Below, piece by piece: positions 16,031-24,766 of a DNA stretch of 64,000 nt. Source of the stretch: Orenia metallireducens. Lineage in GTDB: Bacteria > Bacillota > Halanaerobiia > Halobacteroidales > Halobacteroidaceae. The translations under genes were made by a program, and so were the position numbers. Where the stretch lies: the NCBI RefSeq assembly GCF_001693735.1, contig NZ_LWDV01000008.1, positions 62,001 through 126,000 on the forward strand, given 5' to 3'. How positions within the stretch are numbered: the first letter of the stretch is position 1; every line of letters starts with the position of its first letter. The notes below the pieces were generated by a model that had not been told where the DNA came from, did not search any database, and saw only the letters and a program-made list of their open reading frames with translations.

Positions 16031-16891
16031 ATGCAAATGGAAGAATATGATATTATTATTGTAGGAGCAGGGCCAGCAGGAATGTCAGCAGCTATTAATG
16101 CAAAGGCTCGTAATAAGAGTGTTGCTATCTTTGAAGGTGGACAAGTAGCTAAGAAGATTGATTGGGCACCCCATGTTAATAATTACTTAGGCTTTAGTAA
16201 TGTCAGTGGACCAGAGCTAGCACAAGCTTATATTAAACATATTGAGGATTTAGAGGTTCCAATTATTAAGCAGAAGGTAGTTAAAGCTTTTCCAATGGGA
16301 GAGAAGTTTATGGTTACTACTAATGGTGAGAACTATCAAGCTAAAAAACTAATCTTAGCCTTAGGAGTAATTCAACAAGCAAGATTGAAGGGTGAGGAAG
16401 AATACATAGGTAAGGGTGTTAGCTATTGTGCTACTTGTGATGGAATGCTATATAAAGGTAAAGATGTAATGGTAATTAGTGATAGTGCCCATCATGAGGA
16501 AGAGGCAAATTTTCTAGCAGATATCTGTGAAAATGTCTATTATGTAGCCCAATATAAAGAGATTGAGAATTTAGATGAGAGAATCCAAGTTGTAGAGGGT
16601 AAGGTTGAGGAGATAACTGGTGAGGATATGGCAAATAAAGTAAAATTAACTACAGGTGAATATGATGTAGCTTGTGTATTTATCCTAAGGGAGACTGTAC
16701 CACCTACAGAGATAGTTGATGGATTGGAATTAGCTAGTAAGAAGTATATCAAAGTAAATAGAAATCTTGAAACTAATGTACCAGGGGTCTATGCTGCTGG
16801 AGATTGTACTGGAGAGCCATTACAGATCAGTAAGGCTACAGGAGAAGGACAAGTTGCAGCACTTAATGCAGTTAAAGAGATAGGGAAGTGA
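16031..16891 (+). CDS. Thioredoxin-reductase-like flavoprotein without NADPH motifs
   Basis: A 286-residue two-domain flavoprotein. The FAD motif GAGPAGMSAA lies near the N-terminus, the redox pair CATC in SYCATCDGM is central, and the AAGDCTG FAD motif is near the C-terminus. In NADPH-dependent TrxB the second domain has GGGDSA and HRR motifs; here the equivalents read VISDSAHHEEEANF and YVAQYKE, so the NADPH site is not conserved. Ferredoxin-dependent flavin thioredoxin reductases lack the same motifs. The start at 16031 follows GAGGTGA by five bases; the upstream GTG overlaps it. Confidence 0.85.
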   Translation: MQMEEYDIIIVGAGPAGMSAAINAKARNKSVAIFEGGQVAKKIDWAPHVNNYLGFSNVSGPELAQAYIKHIEDLEVPIIKQKVVKAFPMGEKFMVTTNGENYQAKKLILALGVIQQARLKGEEEYIGKGVSYCATCDGMLYKGKDVMVISDSAHHEEEANFLADICENVYYVAQYKEIENLDERIQVVEGKVEEITGEDMANKVKLTTGEYDVACVFILRETVPPTEIVDGLELASKKYIKVNRNLETNVPGVYAAGDCTGEPLQISKATGEGQVAALNAVKEIGK

Positions 16892-16895
16892 ACTT

Positions 16896-16935
16896 AAAGA
16901 AGGTGATATCGATGAAGATATCATCTTCTTTTATT
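16896..16935 (+). terminator. Terminator after the thioredoxin-reductase-like gene
   Basis: AAAGAAGGTGATATC pairs with GATATCATCTTCTTT around GATGA, followed by TTATT. Confidence 0.8.
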
Positions 16936-16943
16936 ATAGGAAA

Positions 16944-17045
16944 ATAGAGAGATAATACGATAATTTAGTAACGAGTAAAGATCTTAACTGTCACCTGTTA
17001 ATCGTCATTTGTTACTGTCACTTTATACCTTATAGCCTGACAATA
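16944..17045. repeat. Decayed MITE-like element
   Basis: A degenerate relative of the 15804 element: AATACGATAATTTAGTAACGAGTAA on the left, then AACTGTCACCTGTTAATCG and TTGTTACTGTCACTTTATAC on the right. Confidence 0.55.
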
Positions 17046-17170
17046 TAAATCAAGATAACTACTTTTCTCAAAAATTATCATTAGGAAAGTTATTTAATGC
17101 CAATTAAGCAATGAATAAAATTCAAATAATCTGAAAATAATGATATATAGGAAGAAGGGTAGGTGAAAAT

Positions 17171-17572
17171 ATGTCCTATAGATTAGCCGTAATAGGATTA
17201 GGGGACATACGTAAACAAGATAAGGGTGTTGCAATTTATTTGATAGAAAAATTGAAGGTTATGTTTTCAGAGAAACTAGATATATCCTTTATTAATGGTG
17301 GTGCTGATGGAGAAGATTTATTTGAGACACTACAAAGTATTCAAGCTGAAAAGGTTGTGATTTTAGATACGATGAGAGAATTAATTCAGCCTGGAGAGTT
17401 AGATTATCTGATTATTAAACCTACAGAATCCAAATCATTAAAGGAGTTATTAATGGTGACTATAGGTATTTTTAGTGATAGTTGGGGCAAGAAGTTATCT
17501 ACAGCACTTTCTGATAAGTTTTATGATATTTTAAATAAAATATCTAATATTATAAAGGATTTATTAAATTAA
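17171..17572 (+). CDS. M52 hydrogenase-maturation-protease-like protein
   Basis: A 133-residue protein resembling HybD/HycI peptidases, which trim the large subunit of NiFe hydrogenases. GLGDIRKQDKGVAIYL corresponds to the GxGNxxxxDDGxG motif, NGGADG to the second acidic motif, and VVILDTM to the core strand. The first acidic ligand position reads DKG, and the protein has no histidine at all, so the usual nickel-binding triad is incomplete. No hydrogenase gene is in the window. It may be a degenerate or repurposed member. AGGTGA precedes the ATG. Confidence 0.55.
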   Translation: MSYRLAVIGLGDIRKQDKGVAIYLIEKLKVMFSEKLDISFINGGADGEDLFETLQSIQAEKVVILDTMRELIQPGELDYLIIKPTESKSLKELLMVTIGIFSDSWGKKLSTALSDKFYDILNKISNIIKDLLN

Positions 17573-17600
17573 ATAGAAAAGTAATAATCAATGGAAGGGG

Positions 17601-17649
17601 TTGACATTAAGACAACCAATAAGTTATAATTAAAAATGATAATCATTAA
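17601..17649 (+). promoter_or_regulatory. fur promoter with overlapping Fur box
   Basis: TTGACA (17601-17606) and TATAAT (17625-17630) are 18 bases apart. AATGATAATCATT (17635-17647), the core of a consensus Fur box, covers the expected transcription start, implying autorepression. Confidence 0.88.
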
Positions 17650-17666
17650 GTTAGTAGGTGAATTTG

Positions 17667-18095
17667 ATGGAGGCTACATTAGATAATTTGAAGAGTATTT
17701 TGGCAGCAAGTAACTATAAACTTACTGCACAAAGAAAGATTATTCTCCAGATTCTGATAAACAATAAAGGAGAACATTTAAGTGCGGAAGAGGTCTATAA
17801 TATTGTAAAGACAGAAGACCCAGGAATTGGTTTGGCTACAGTTTATCGGACCTTAGAGCTATTTTGTGAATTAGGGATTATTCAACAATTGACCTTTGAT
17901 GAAAATTGCAGGCGATATGAATTAGAGACAGGTGAAGAGCACCATCATCATTTAGTATGTAGCAAATGTGGTAAGGTAATAGAGTTTAATGATGAGGTTT
18001 TAGAGGAGTTTGAATCTGAATTAGAGAAGAGACACAGCTTTAAAGTAACTGAACATAAGATTAAGTTTTATGGCTATTGCGAAGATTGTCAATAA
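17667..18095 (+). CDS. fur: Fur-family metalloregulator
   Basis: A 142-residue Fur-family repressor. The N-terminal winged helix includes KLTAQRKIIL and GLATVYRTLELF. The metal region EEHHHHLVCSKCGKV is followed by EHKIKFYGYCEDC, giving two CxxC zinc sites. A consensus Fur box in its own promoter, and similar boxes before FTR1 and feoA, favour a ferric-uptake role over PerR or Zur. ATG 17667 fits TAGGTGA five bases upstream; the earlier GTG overlaps that site. Confidence 0.9.
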   Translation: MEATLDNLKSILAASNYKLTAQRKIILQILINNKGEHLSAEEVYNIVKTEDPGIGLATVYRTLELFCELGIIQQLTFDENCRRYELETGEEHHHHLVCSKCGKVIEFNDEVLEEFESELEKRHSFKVTEHKIKFYGYCEDCQ

Positions 18096-18113
18096 GCAAT
18101 AGCTTCTTTTTTT
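18073..18113 (+). terminator. fur terminator overlapping the end of the gene
   Basis: GCTATTGC inside the last codons pairs with GCAATAGC after the stop, followed by TTCTTTTTTT. The stem begins within the coding sequence. Confidence 0.8.
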
Positions 18114-18224
18114 AGCATATTGATAATAACTATCAATATCTATAAGGTTATAAAGGAGAATAGAGTAGTTGATATAGCGAAAGTTATAACAAATATTAAT
18201 ATAAGAATTAAGGAGGAGCAGAGT

Positions 18225-19481
18225 ATGCAGTGGAGTTTTGCAGAAGTTACAGACAAAGAAAATTTTTATGGTAATAGTAATCCAATTGATTTGGTTAAGA
18301 AGTATGGGAGCCCTTTATATGTTTATAATGAAAGGATATTAAGAGCAAGATGTAGAGAGTTGAAAAATCTAGTAAGTTATCCGAACTTTGTAGTTAATTA
18401 TTCAGCAAAGGCTAATACCAATTTAGAGTTATTGAAGATAGTTAAAGAGGAAGGCTTACAGGTAGACGCGATGTCACCAGGAGAGATCTTTATAGAGTTA
18501 AAGGCTGGCTTTGAACCTGAAGAGATTTTATATATCAGTAATAATGTTTCTGCTGAGGAGTTGAAGTATGCTATTGAGGCTGGAGTAATGGTCAGTGTAG
18601 ATTCACTTTCTCAATTAGAGTTGTTTGGTCAGATAAATGAAGGTGGAGAGGTTGCTATCAGATTCAACCCTGGAGTAGGTGCAGGGCACCATGAGAAGGT
18701 AGTAACAGGTGGTAAGAAGACTAAATTTGGAGTAGACCCTAGATATATTGATAATGTTAAAGAGATTTTAAATAAGTACAATTTAAGATTAATTGGGATT
18801 AATCAGCATATCGGTTCATTATTTATGGAAAGTGATTCCTACATAGAAGGAATTAAATCTGTACTTGATATAGCTGGTAACTTTGATGATTTGGAGTTTG
18901 TTGACTTTGGTGGTGGCTTTGGAATTCCATATCATAAGCAGGATGGGCAAGAGCGGTTGGATTTGGCTCAGCTAGGCAAGGGATTGGACAAGGTGTTAAG
19001 AGAATGGGTAGCAGAGTATGGTAAGGAGATTACTTTTAAGATAGAACCAGGTAGATATATTGTAGCAGAATGCGGAGTCTTGTTAGGAGAGGCTTATGCT
19101 ACTAAGGTAAACTATGATAGAAAGTATGTAGGTAGTGACCTTGGCTTTAATGTATTGATGAGACCTATGTTATATGAGTCACACCATGATGTTGAAATTT
19201 ATAGTAAGCAAGATAGAGAGTCTGATAATAAGGAAGAGGTATTGATAGTAGGAAATATCTGTGAAAGTGGAGATATTATTGCTAAGAATAGACTGTTACC
19301 TGAGATAGTTGAGGGGGATATTATTGGAATTCTAGATGCTGGAGCCTATGGTTATGTGATGAGTTCTAACTATAATCAGAGATTACGTCCAGCAGAGGTC
19401 TTAATCAAAGAGGATGGCGAAGATGTATTAGTTAGAAGAAGGGATACTTTAGAGGATTTAATGAGAAATTATGAATTTTAG
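18225..19481 (+). CDS. lysA: Diaminopimelate decarboxylase
   Basis: A 418-residue PLP enzyme of the fold III decarboxylases, converting meso-diaminopimelate to lysine. The PLP lysine is K62 in NYSAKANTN. HIGSLFMESDSY, DFGGGFGIPY and EPGRYIVAE are the cofactor-binding motifs, and CESGD near the C-terminus carries the catalytic cysteine. The ATG at 18225 follows AAGGAGGAGCAGAGT; an in-frame TTG at 18120 would add 35 residues but overlaps the fur terminator. It stands alone, with its own terminator. Confidence 0.92.
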   Translation: MQWSFAEVTDKENFYGNSNPIDLVKKYGSPLYVYNERILRARCRELKNLVSYPNFVVNYSAKANTNLELLKIVKEEGLQVDAMSPGEIFIELKAGFEPEEILYISNNVSAEELKYAIEAGVMVSVDSLSQLELFGQINEGGEVAIRFNPGVGAGHHEKVVTGGKKTKFGVDPRYIDNVKEILNKYNLRLIGINQHIGSLFMESDSYIEGIKSVLDIAGNFDDLEFVDFGGGFGIPYHKQDGQERLDLAQLGKGLDKVLREWVAEYGKEITFKIEPGRYIVAECGVLLGEAYATKVNYDRKYVGSDLGFNVLMRPMLYESHHDVEIYSKQDRESDNKEEVLIVGNICESGDIIAKNRLLPEIVEGDIIGILDAGAYGYVMSSNYNQRLRPAEVLIKEDGEDVLVRRRDTLEDLMRNYEF

Positions 19482-19490
19482 AGTATAGAG

Positions 19491-19524
19491 AAAAGGCAAC
19501 CCTAGCTAGGGTTGCCTTTTTATA
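19491..19524 (+). terminator. lysA terminator
   Basis: A perfect 30-bp palindrome (half-site AAAAGGCAACCCTAG) is followed by a T-tract. Confidence 0.92.
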
Positions 19525-19601
19525 TGCTTTTTTATTTAATAGAGTATCTTTTTAATTAAAGAAAGCTATAGTTATTAAAATTATTTCTTAAGAAGCTCTA
19601 A

Positions 19602-19991
19602 TTAAGCAGTTATTTCAATTCTATTTCTATCTGGATCTAAAATTACACTTTCAAAGTAGCCATCTCCAGTCGTTCTAGGTTCACCTATAATCTCATAGCC
19701 ATCTTCTCTTAATCGTTCTGTGATAGCTAAGACTTTACTCTTGCTCCCAACTGAAATGGCAAAGTGAATCAATCCTAGATACTGGTCATATACATTGTTT
19801 GAGTTCTCAGGTATTGATGGTTTGTGCATAATCTCTAAACGGCATCCTTGATCAAAAGATAGAAAGTATGATTCAAAACTTTTAGACTCATTAATATATT
19901 TATCTCCTGCTGTAGCATTAAAATATTTAATATAAAATTCCTTTAATCTTTCAAGATTATTAGTCCAAATTGCAATATGTTCTATTCTCAT
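19602..19991 (-). CDS. VOC-superfamily (glyoxalase-like) protein
   Basis: A 129-residue metal-binding vicinal-oxygen-chelate protein. IEHIAIWTNNLERLKEFY carries the first His, LIHFAISV the second, LEIMHKP the central Glu and RNRIEIT the C-terminal Glu. It may be a lactoylglutathione-lyase-like or other small-molecule enzyme; the substrate is not evident. ATG 19991 is preferred because AGGAG lies about 10 bases upstream, while GTG 20000 almost touches it. It is probably cotranscribed with the acetyltransferase upstream (37-base gap). Confidence 0.82.
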   Translation of the reverse strand: MRIEHIAIWTNNLERLKEFYIKYFNATAGDKYINESKSFESYFLSFDQGCRLEIMHKPSIPENSNNVYDQYLGLIHFAISVGSKSKVLAITERLREDGYEIIGEPRTTGDGYFESVILDPDRNRIEITA

Positions 19992-20028
19992 TCTCTTCAC
20001 TCTCCTATCTACTTAATTGATTATAATG

Positions 20029-20571
20029 TTAAAGTTTCTTGATGGTCTTAGCAGGATTACCTCCCACAACTACATTATTAGGTACATCTTTAACAACAAC
20101 AGCACCAGAGGCTACTACAACATTATCACCGATAGTAACACCTGGATTAATAGTTGCACTTCCTCCAATCCAAACATTATCACCAATTGTTACTGGTTTA
20201 CCATACTCTGCTCCTGAAACTCTTAACTTGGCACCTAATGGATGGGTAGCAGTATAGATAGATACTCTTGGTCCTAACATACAGTTCTTCCCTATAATGA
20301 CTTTACAGACATCTAAGATAATACAGTCAAAATTGGCATAGAAGTTATCTCCAAGATAAATATTACTACCATAATCACAGCGAAAGTTTGGCTCGATATA
20401 AAACCTTTCCCCAGTGCTACCAAAAAGTTCTTTCAGAATATCATGTCTGTTCTTGTCTGTTGATTCATTAAAAAGCCTTGTCATCTTTCTAGCATTAATT
20501 CTTTCTAAGACTAGTTGTTCATCAGAAGCATCATATAATTCTCCAGCTAACATCTTCTCTTTTTCTGTCAT
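20029..20571 (-). CDS. Maltose/galactoside O-acetyltransferase family protein
   Basis: A 180-residue left-handed beta-helix acetyltransferase of the Maa/LacA/NodL group. The N-terminal Mac domain ([19 protein letters not shown]) is followed by hexapeptide repeats: [16 protein letters not shown], then [22 protein letters not shown]. The catalytic His is in TATHPL. It acetylates a sugar with acetyl-CoA in the cytoplasm; the acceptor is unknown. A HutC-type half-palindrome (TTGGTATATACCA) lies about 100 bases upstream, which may link it to the GntR regulator at 8.1 kb. Confidence 0.92.
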   Translation of the reverse strand: MTEKEKMLAGELYDASDEQLVLERINARKMTRLFNESTDKNRHDILKELFGSTGERFYIEPNFRCDYGSNIYLGDNFYANFDCIILDVCKVIIGKNCMLGPRVSIYTATHPLGAKLRVSGAEYGKPVTIGDNVWIGGSATINPGVTIGDNVVVASGAVVVKDVPNNVVVGGNPAKTIKKL

Positions 20572-20916
20572 CTGTTCACCCTCCTACTTATAGTATAAGC
20601 AATGATTTTAAGTTAGACACTCAATTATTAAACTTGTAAATTTAAAGAAATTTATTTATGAGTAATTTTGGTATATACCAGTAATACTCTTTTAGATAGT
20701 TCGGTATCTTCCCAATATCTCCTTCAAAAATTAGTTTAAATTCTATGAAATCACTCTAATACTAAGGATTTATTATACTTTTTCGTTCTGAAGGAGGACC
20801 ATAAAAATTAAAATCCCTCGGAGAGTTATCATTTCAAACCCGAAGAACTATTCCTGAAAAAGTAGTCTTGGTTTGAAAATATAAGTCGCCTAAAGGAGAA
20901 ATGTTTACCAAAACTC
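20572..20916. other. Non-coding spacer with a possible GntR-type site
   Basis: No gene is seen. TTGGTATATACCAG at 20668-20681 resembles the GntR/HutC palindrome at 5976. Between 20800 and 20900 there are degenerate inverted stretches (TTTCAAACCCGAAGAACTA against TAGTCTTGGTTTGAAA) related to the hairpin repeats around feoA. Confidence 0.45.
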
Positions 20917-21073
20917 TTGACAGAAAATAACTAATTTATTATAATAGCATACAATGAGAATTATTATCAATTTAAGCATTAGAGGAAATAACTCTTTAAA
21001 GGTAGTTGTGAGATATCTCACAACAAGAATTTAATGACTAAGATATAATGAGTACAATTGATAACGAATATCG
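20917..21073 (+). promoter_or_regulatory. Promoter with Fur boxes and a perfect palindrome
   Basis: TTGACA (20917) and TATAAT (20940) are 17 bases apart. TGAGAATTATTATCA (20955-20969) differs from the 7-1-7 Fur consensus at one position. A second Fur-like site, TGATAACGAATATCG, is at 21059-21073. Between them lies the 20-bp palindrome GTTGTGAGATATCTCACAAC (21005-21024), whose factor is unknown. Confidence 0.8.
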
Positions 21074-21095
21074 TTTTCTAAAAGGAGGAGAAGCT

Positions 21096-21377
21096 ATGTC
21101 GATTGTGATTGTAGGAGGGGATAGGTTAGGAAATATCCCAGATAAGCTTAACAAATTAGGTTTTAAGGAGATAGAGCATGTTACTGGTAGAAATACTTAT
21201 AAATTTCAGTTGAGTACAGATGCAGATATGGTCTTAGTTATGACCGATTATATCAGCCATAATCTATGTGAAAATGTCAAGTGTAAGGCTAAATCTTGTG
21301 ATGTTCCAGTCTTATTCTGTCGTCGATCGTGGTCTTGTATCTATAAGAAGTTGAATAACTGCGGCTTTTTAAATTAA
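21096..21377 (+). CDS. DUF2325 domain protein
   Basis: A 93-residue protein matching DUF2325: SIVIVGGDRLGNIPDKL at the N-terminus, VLVMTDYISHNLCENVK in the middle and PVLFCRRSW near the end. Six cysteines (CENVKCKAKSC, FC, SC, NNC) suggest metal or redox function; the molecular role is unknown. A Fur-type promoter upstream and FTR1 downstream place it in the iron regulon. The ATG at 21096 follows AAGGAGGAGAAGCT; an upstream ATG at 21048 lacks a ribosome site and overlaps a Fur-like box. Confidence 0.82.
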   Translation: MSIVIVGGDRLGNIPDKLNKLGFKEIEHVTGRNTYKFQLSTDADMVLVMTDYISHNLCENVKCKAKSCDVPVLFCRRSWSCIYKKLNNCGFLN

Positions 21378-21445
21378 TACTAAGAATTTTTATTGGAAAA
21401 CTATACTTTTTAAAATTAGTTAAATAAACTAATTTAACTAAACCC

Positions 21446-21575
21446 TTGACAAAGTAAGATTAATTATCTATAATGTTAAATGTTGATAACGAGTTTCATT
21501 ATATATAACTTAGATTATGTTGAATAAGATCAATAGAAAGTATATTTTTTTGATTTGCATTGATAATGAATTTCA
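21446..21575 (+). promoter_or_regulatory. FTR1 operon promoter with two Fur-like boxes
   Basis: TTGACA (21446) and TATAAT (21469) are 17 bases apart. TGATAACGAGTTTCA (21484-21498) and TGATAATGAATTTCA (21561-21575) each match the TGATAATnATTATCA consensus with two or three differences. Confidence 0.8.
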
Positions 21576-21613
21576 AAATTAAATTCAATATTCAAAGAAA
21601 GGGGGGAGAAATA

Positions 21614-22819
21614 ATGGATAATAGGTTTAATAGGTTATTATTAATCTTCTTTATATTATCTGTACTAATAGTAAATTTCACTGCTGATACTTATGCAGCT
21701 ACTTGGCATGATGTTACAGATGATATTGAAGTTAGAATCAATAAAGGTCTCGAACTTTATCAAAAAGGTGATTTAGAAGGAGCTAAAAAGAGCATTACTG
21801 ACGCTTATTTCATTCCTTTTGAAGGTGAAGAGATGGAACAGGCTATTCAACGTTATATAGGTGGACAGAATGCCTTTAAAGTTGAGTATATGTTCAGCCA
21901 AATCAAGAAGTTGATGGATAAAGGAGTTAGTCAACAAGAGGTACAAGCGATGGCAGATATGTTGGTGAAAGAAATAAATATTTATGCTACAAGCTTAGAT
22001 GAGCTAGCACCTAGAGAAGATGACAGTCCTTTGGCTAAATTTATTTATTCCTTTATGATTATTGTCAGAGAAGGTTTTGAAGCAATCTTAGTTATTAGTG
22101 CTATACTTGCTTACTTAATCAAATCTGGTAATGAAGATAGGGTTAAGACGGTATATAATAGTACAATCGTAGCCCTTATAGCTAGTGTTGTAACAGCATT
22201 CTTATTTAAGTATGTATTCCATATTAGTGGTTTGGGTCAAGAGTTATTAGAAGGAATTACAATGTTGCTGGCAATGGTAGTACTATTCTCAGTTAGTTTC
22301 TGGTTAATCAGTAAGGTAGAGGCTAAGAAATGGGAAGAGTATATCCAAGGGAAGGTTAAGGATTCTTTGGCTACTGGTAATAGTTGGGCTTTATGGAGTG
22401 CAGTATTTTTAGCAGTCTATCGTGAGGGGGCAGAGACAGTTCTCTTCTACCAGGCCTTATTTGTGAAGACTGATAAGAGTGCTTATGGAATGATTGGCTT
22501 AGGATTTTTAGTAGGTTGTGTGGCTTTGGCGATTATCTATATGATAGTACAGAAAGGAAGCTTGAAGTTACCTTTAAAACCATTCTTTATGGTAACTAGT
22601 GGATTACTTTATTATCTTGCCTTTGTATTTGCTGGTCAAGGAATGAGAGAGTTACAAGAAGCTTCTATTCTAGGAGCGACCAGAATTGATGGTCTTCCAA
22701 CTATAACTTGGCTAGGGGTCTATCCAACCTGGCAGACCTTGAGTCTACAAGTTCTATTAGTGATAGCAGCAGTTATTGGTTTAATTTATTCCTTTAAGGG
22801 AAATGAGCAAGTAGCTTAA
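21614..22819 (+). CDS. FTR1-family high-affinity iron permease
   Basis: A 401-residue iron permease. An N-terminal signal segment ends near TYAAT and is followed by an extracytoplasmic helical domain of about 110 residues. Seven or so membrane helices follow, carrying the two REGxE iron motifs: REGFEA (152-157) and REGAE (270-274). It moves ferric or ferrous iron across the inner membrane, usually with a P19-type partner, encoded next. The ATG at 21614 follows AAAGGGGGGAG; the earlier in-frame ATG lacks a site. Confidence 0.93.
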   Translation: MDNRFNRLLLIFFILSVLIVNFTADTYAATWHDVTDDIEVRINKGLELYQKGDLEGAKKSITDAYFIPFEGEEMEQAIQRYIGGQNAFKVEYMFSQIKKLMDKGVSQQEVQAMADMLVKEINIYATSLDELAPREDDSPLAKFIYSFMIIVREGFEAILVISAILAYLIKSGNEDRVKTVYNSTIVALIASVVTAFLFKYVFHISGLGQELLEGITMLLAMVVLFSVSFWLISKVEAKKWEEYIQGKVKDSLATGNSWALWSAVFLAVYREGAETVLFYQALFVKTDKSAYGMIGLGFLVGCVALAIIYMIVQKGSLKLPLKPFFMVTSGLLYYLAFVFAGQGMRELQEASILGATRIDGLPTITWLGVYPTWQTLSLQVLLVIAAVIGLIYSFKGNEQVA

Positions 22820-22852
22820 ATAAATTAGAAATTAAAATTTGGAGGGGTTAAG

Positions 22853-23395
22853 ATGAAATTAAGAAGATCTATGTTGACTTTTGTGATGGTAATGGCGTTA
22901 TTAGTAGGCGTAGCAGTTAATACATATGCATTTACAGAATATCCAATTGGAGAGGCAAAGGAAGTTAATCATATGCAGATTGCAGCAGTATACTTCCAGT
23001 CAGTACCAATGGAACCAAGTGATAAAGCTGGTTTAGCTGTAAATGAATCTGACCTTCATATTGAAGCAGATATTGCAGCATTACTTGGTAATCCATATGG
23101 TATTCCTTTTGGAGCATGGGTTCCATATTTAACAGTAGATTATAGATTAGAGAATGTAGATACTGGTGAAGTACAAGAAGGTACTTTCATGCCGATGGTA
23201 GCTAGTGATGGACCTCACTATGGTGCTAATGTTAAGATGATGGGGATTGGTAACTACAAACTTACTTATATTATCCATTCACCAGCTAAGCAAGATTTCT
23301 TACAACATGTTGATAAAGAGACTGGTGTAGATAAGAGATTTTGGAAGAAGCCTATCAAAGTTGAGTGGGACTTCACTTATACAGGAAATATTTAA
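22853..23395 (+). CDS. P19/Tp34-type periplasmic iron-binding protein
   Basis: A 180-residue secreted protein with a signal peptide ending near NTYA. The mature part matches the P19/Tp34 (FetP) family: NHMQIAAVYF, DLHIEADIAAL, then GPHYGANVKM. The Met and His residues of these motifs form the copper/iron site in known members. It passes iron to FTR1 from the space outside the inner membrane. It lies 33 bases after the FTR1 gene with a GGAGGGG ribosome site. Confidence 0.93.
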   Translation: MKLRRSMLTFVMVMALLVGVAVNTYAFTEYPIGEAKEVNHMQIAAVYFQSVPMEPSDKAGLAVNESDLHIEADIAALLGNPYGIPFGAWVPYLTVDYRLENVDTGEVQEGTFMPMVASDGPHYGANVKMMGIGNYKLTYIIHSPAKQDFLQHVDKETGVDKRFWKKPIKVEWDFTYTGNI

Positions 23396-23407
23396 TCAAC
23401 TATAATA

Positions 23408-23449
23408 GACTAACCCCAGGTTTTGGAAATTGAGCCTGGGGATTTAGTC
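23408..23449 (+). terminator. Hairpin between p19 and the DUF2318 gene
   Basis: GACTAACCCCAGG pairs imperfectly with CCTGGGGATTTAGTC. It lacks a T-tract, so it may attenuate or stabilise the upstream message rather than fully stop transcription. Confidence 0.55.
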
Positions 23450-23471
23450 GTTTATGAAGGGAGTGTTAGTT

Positions 23472-24755
23472 ATGTTAGAAACTTTAGCTTTAACCCTAAG
23501 AGATAGTTTAGAGTTGGCGATTTTAAGTGGATTATTATTTGGCTTTATATATAAGATTAAAAGGAAGGAGTTGGCTAATTATGGTTATGGTGGATTAGCT
23601 TTGGCTCTATTATTCAGTCTATTATTGGTCTATTCTTTGAATCATTTAAGGATTGCTAAGGAGATTGAGATATTTTTATCCTTTATTGGATTTATCCTAA
23701 CTATAGTGATGATTGGTTGGAGTTTTTATCAGAGTAGTAAGTATAGAAAAATATCTATTAATGGGAGTAGAGTGCAGGTAGAGAGCTCTTTATTTTCAGA
23801 GATTATTATATTTTTATTTACATTATACTTAGGGGTAAAGTTTGAAACAAGGTTATTTTTATTTCCAAAAGAGATGGCACAGAGTGAGATGTTGACAACT
23901 GGTATTAATACTGCTTTATTATTACAGTATTTTGGTGGGTTTTTAGGGATTCTCTTAGGTATAGTTTTTGCCTTTACCTTGGTTAAGTCCCATAAGAAGT
24001 TAACAATAGTGGGTAGTCGTAATTTAATTGTTTTAATCTATTTCATTAATTTAGCACGCTTAAGTATTTTAGTCTTTTATGGATTTATAGTTAAGGGTGT
24101 TATTACAGCTACTCCAAGGTTGATCTCAAAATTGGCTCCACTTTATAATAATATCGAGCGATTCTTTTATATTTTAGTAGGAATAATAGTTATTTCACTA
24201 CTTATCAATCTATTTAAGAAGGAAAGAATACCAGAGCTTAAAGAGCTAAATTTTGCTGAAGCTAGAAAGATTAAAGCAGAGCTTAAGGATAAAGTCTTTT
24301 GGGCTAAGGCTGGGGTAGGGGTATTATTATTATGTATAGCCCTACTAGGAGTAAATTATATCTATGCCAATCAGGAGATAGAGCTGGTTCCTGCTATAGC
24401 GGTAGAACCAGAAAATGGTCAATTTATAGTTCCTAAAGCAGATTTAGAGGATGGAGAGATACACCGTTATTCCTATGAGACAGAAAGGGGTACATTAATT
24501 AAATTCTTCTTACTTAAAAAGACTGAGGATGCTTATGGTGTAGTCTATGATGCCTGTGAAATCTGTGGAGTGGCAGGTTATTATCAGCGTGATGATGAGG
24601 TAGTCTGTAAGCGCTGTGATGTAGTGATGAATAAGATGACAATTAACTTCCCAGGTGGATGTAACCCAATTCCTCTACCTTATGGAGTTGATCAGGATAG
24701 TATCAAAATTAGACTTGAGGACTTGTTAGAAAGAGAAGATTTCTTTGCGAAGTAG
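23472..24755 (+). CDS. DUF2318 iron-transport membrane protein
   Basis: A 427-residue protein with about eight membrane helices in its N-terminal two thirds. The C-terminal domain outside the membrane matches DUF2318: DACEICGVAGYYQ, then VVCKRCDVVM and PGGCNPIP. These five cysteines suggest a metal or Fe-S site. Such proteins accompany FTR1/P19 systems and may pass electrons for iron reduction. The ATG at 23472 follows AGGGAG by eight bases, and the in-frame ATG at 23454 precedes that site. Confidence 0.85.
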   Translation: MLETLALTLRDSLELAILSGLLFGFIYKIKRKELANYGYGGLALALLFSLLLVYSLNHLRIAKEIEIFLSFIGFILTIVMIGWSFYQSSKYRKISINGSRVQVESSLFSEIIIFLFTLYLGVKFETRLFLFPKEMAQSEMLTTGINTALLLQYFGGFLGILLGIVFAFTLVKSHKKLTIVGSRNLIVLIYFINLARLSILVFYGFIVKGVITATPRLISKLAPLYNNIERFFYILVGIIVISLLINLFKKERIPELKELNFAEARKIKAELKDKVFWAKAGVGVLLLCIALLGVNYIYANQEIELVPAIAVEPENGQFIVPKADLEDGEIHRYSYETERGTLIKFFLLKKTEDAYGVVYDACEICGVAGYYQRDDEVVCKRCDVVMNKMTINFPGGCNPIPLPYGVDQDSIKIRLEDLLEREDFFAK

Positions 24756-24766
24756 GAGGTGTAAAG

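Noticed and set aside
18120-18224. Longer lysA product from TTG at 18120
   Set aside because: It would begin next to the fur terminator with no ribosome site. The ATG at 18225 has AAGGAGGAGC and gives the family's usual N-terminus.
20017-20257. Plus-strand frames opposite the acetyltransferase
   Set aside because: They mirror the hexapeptide repeats of the minus-strand gene and have no ribosome site.
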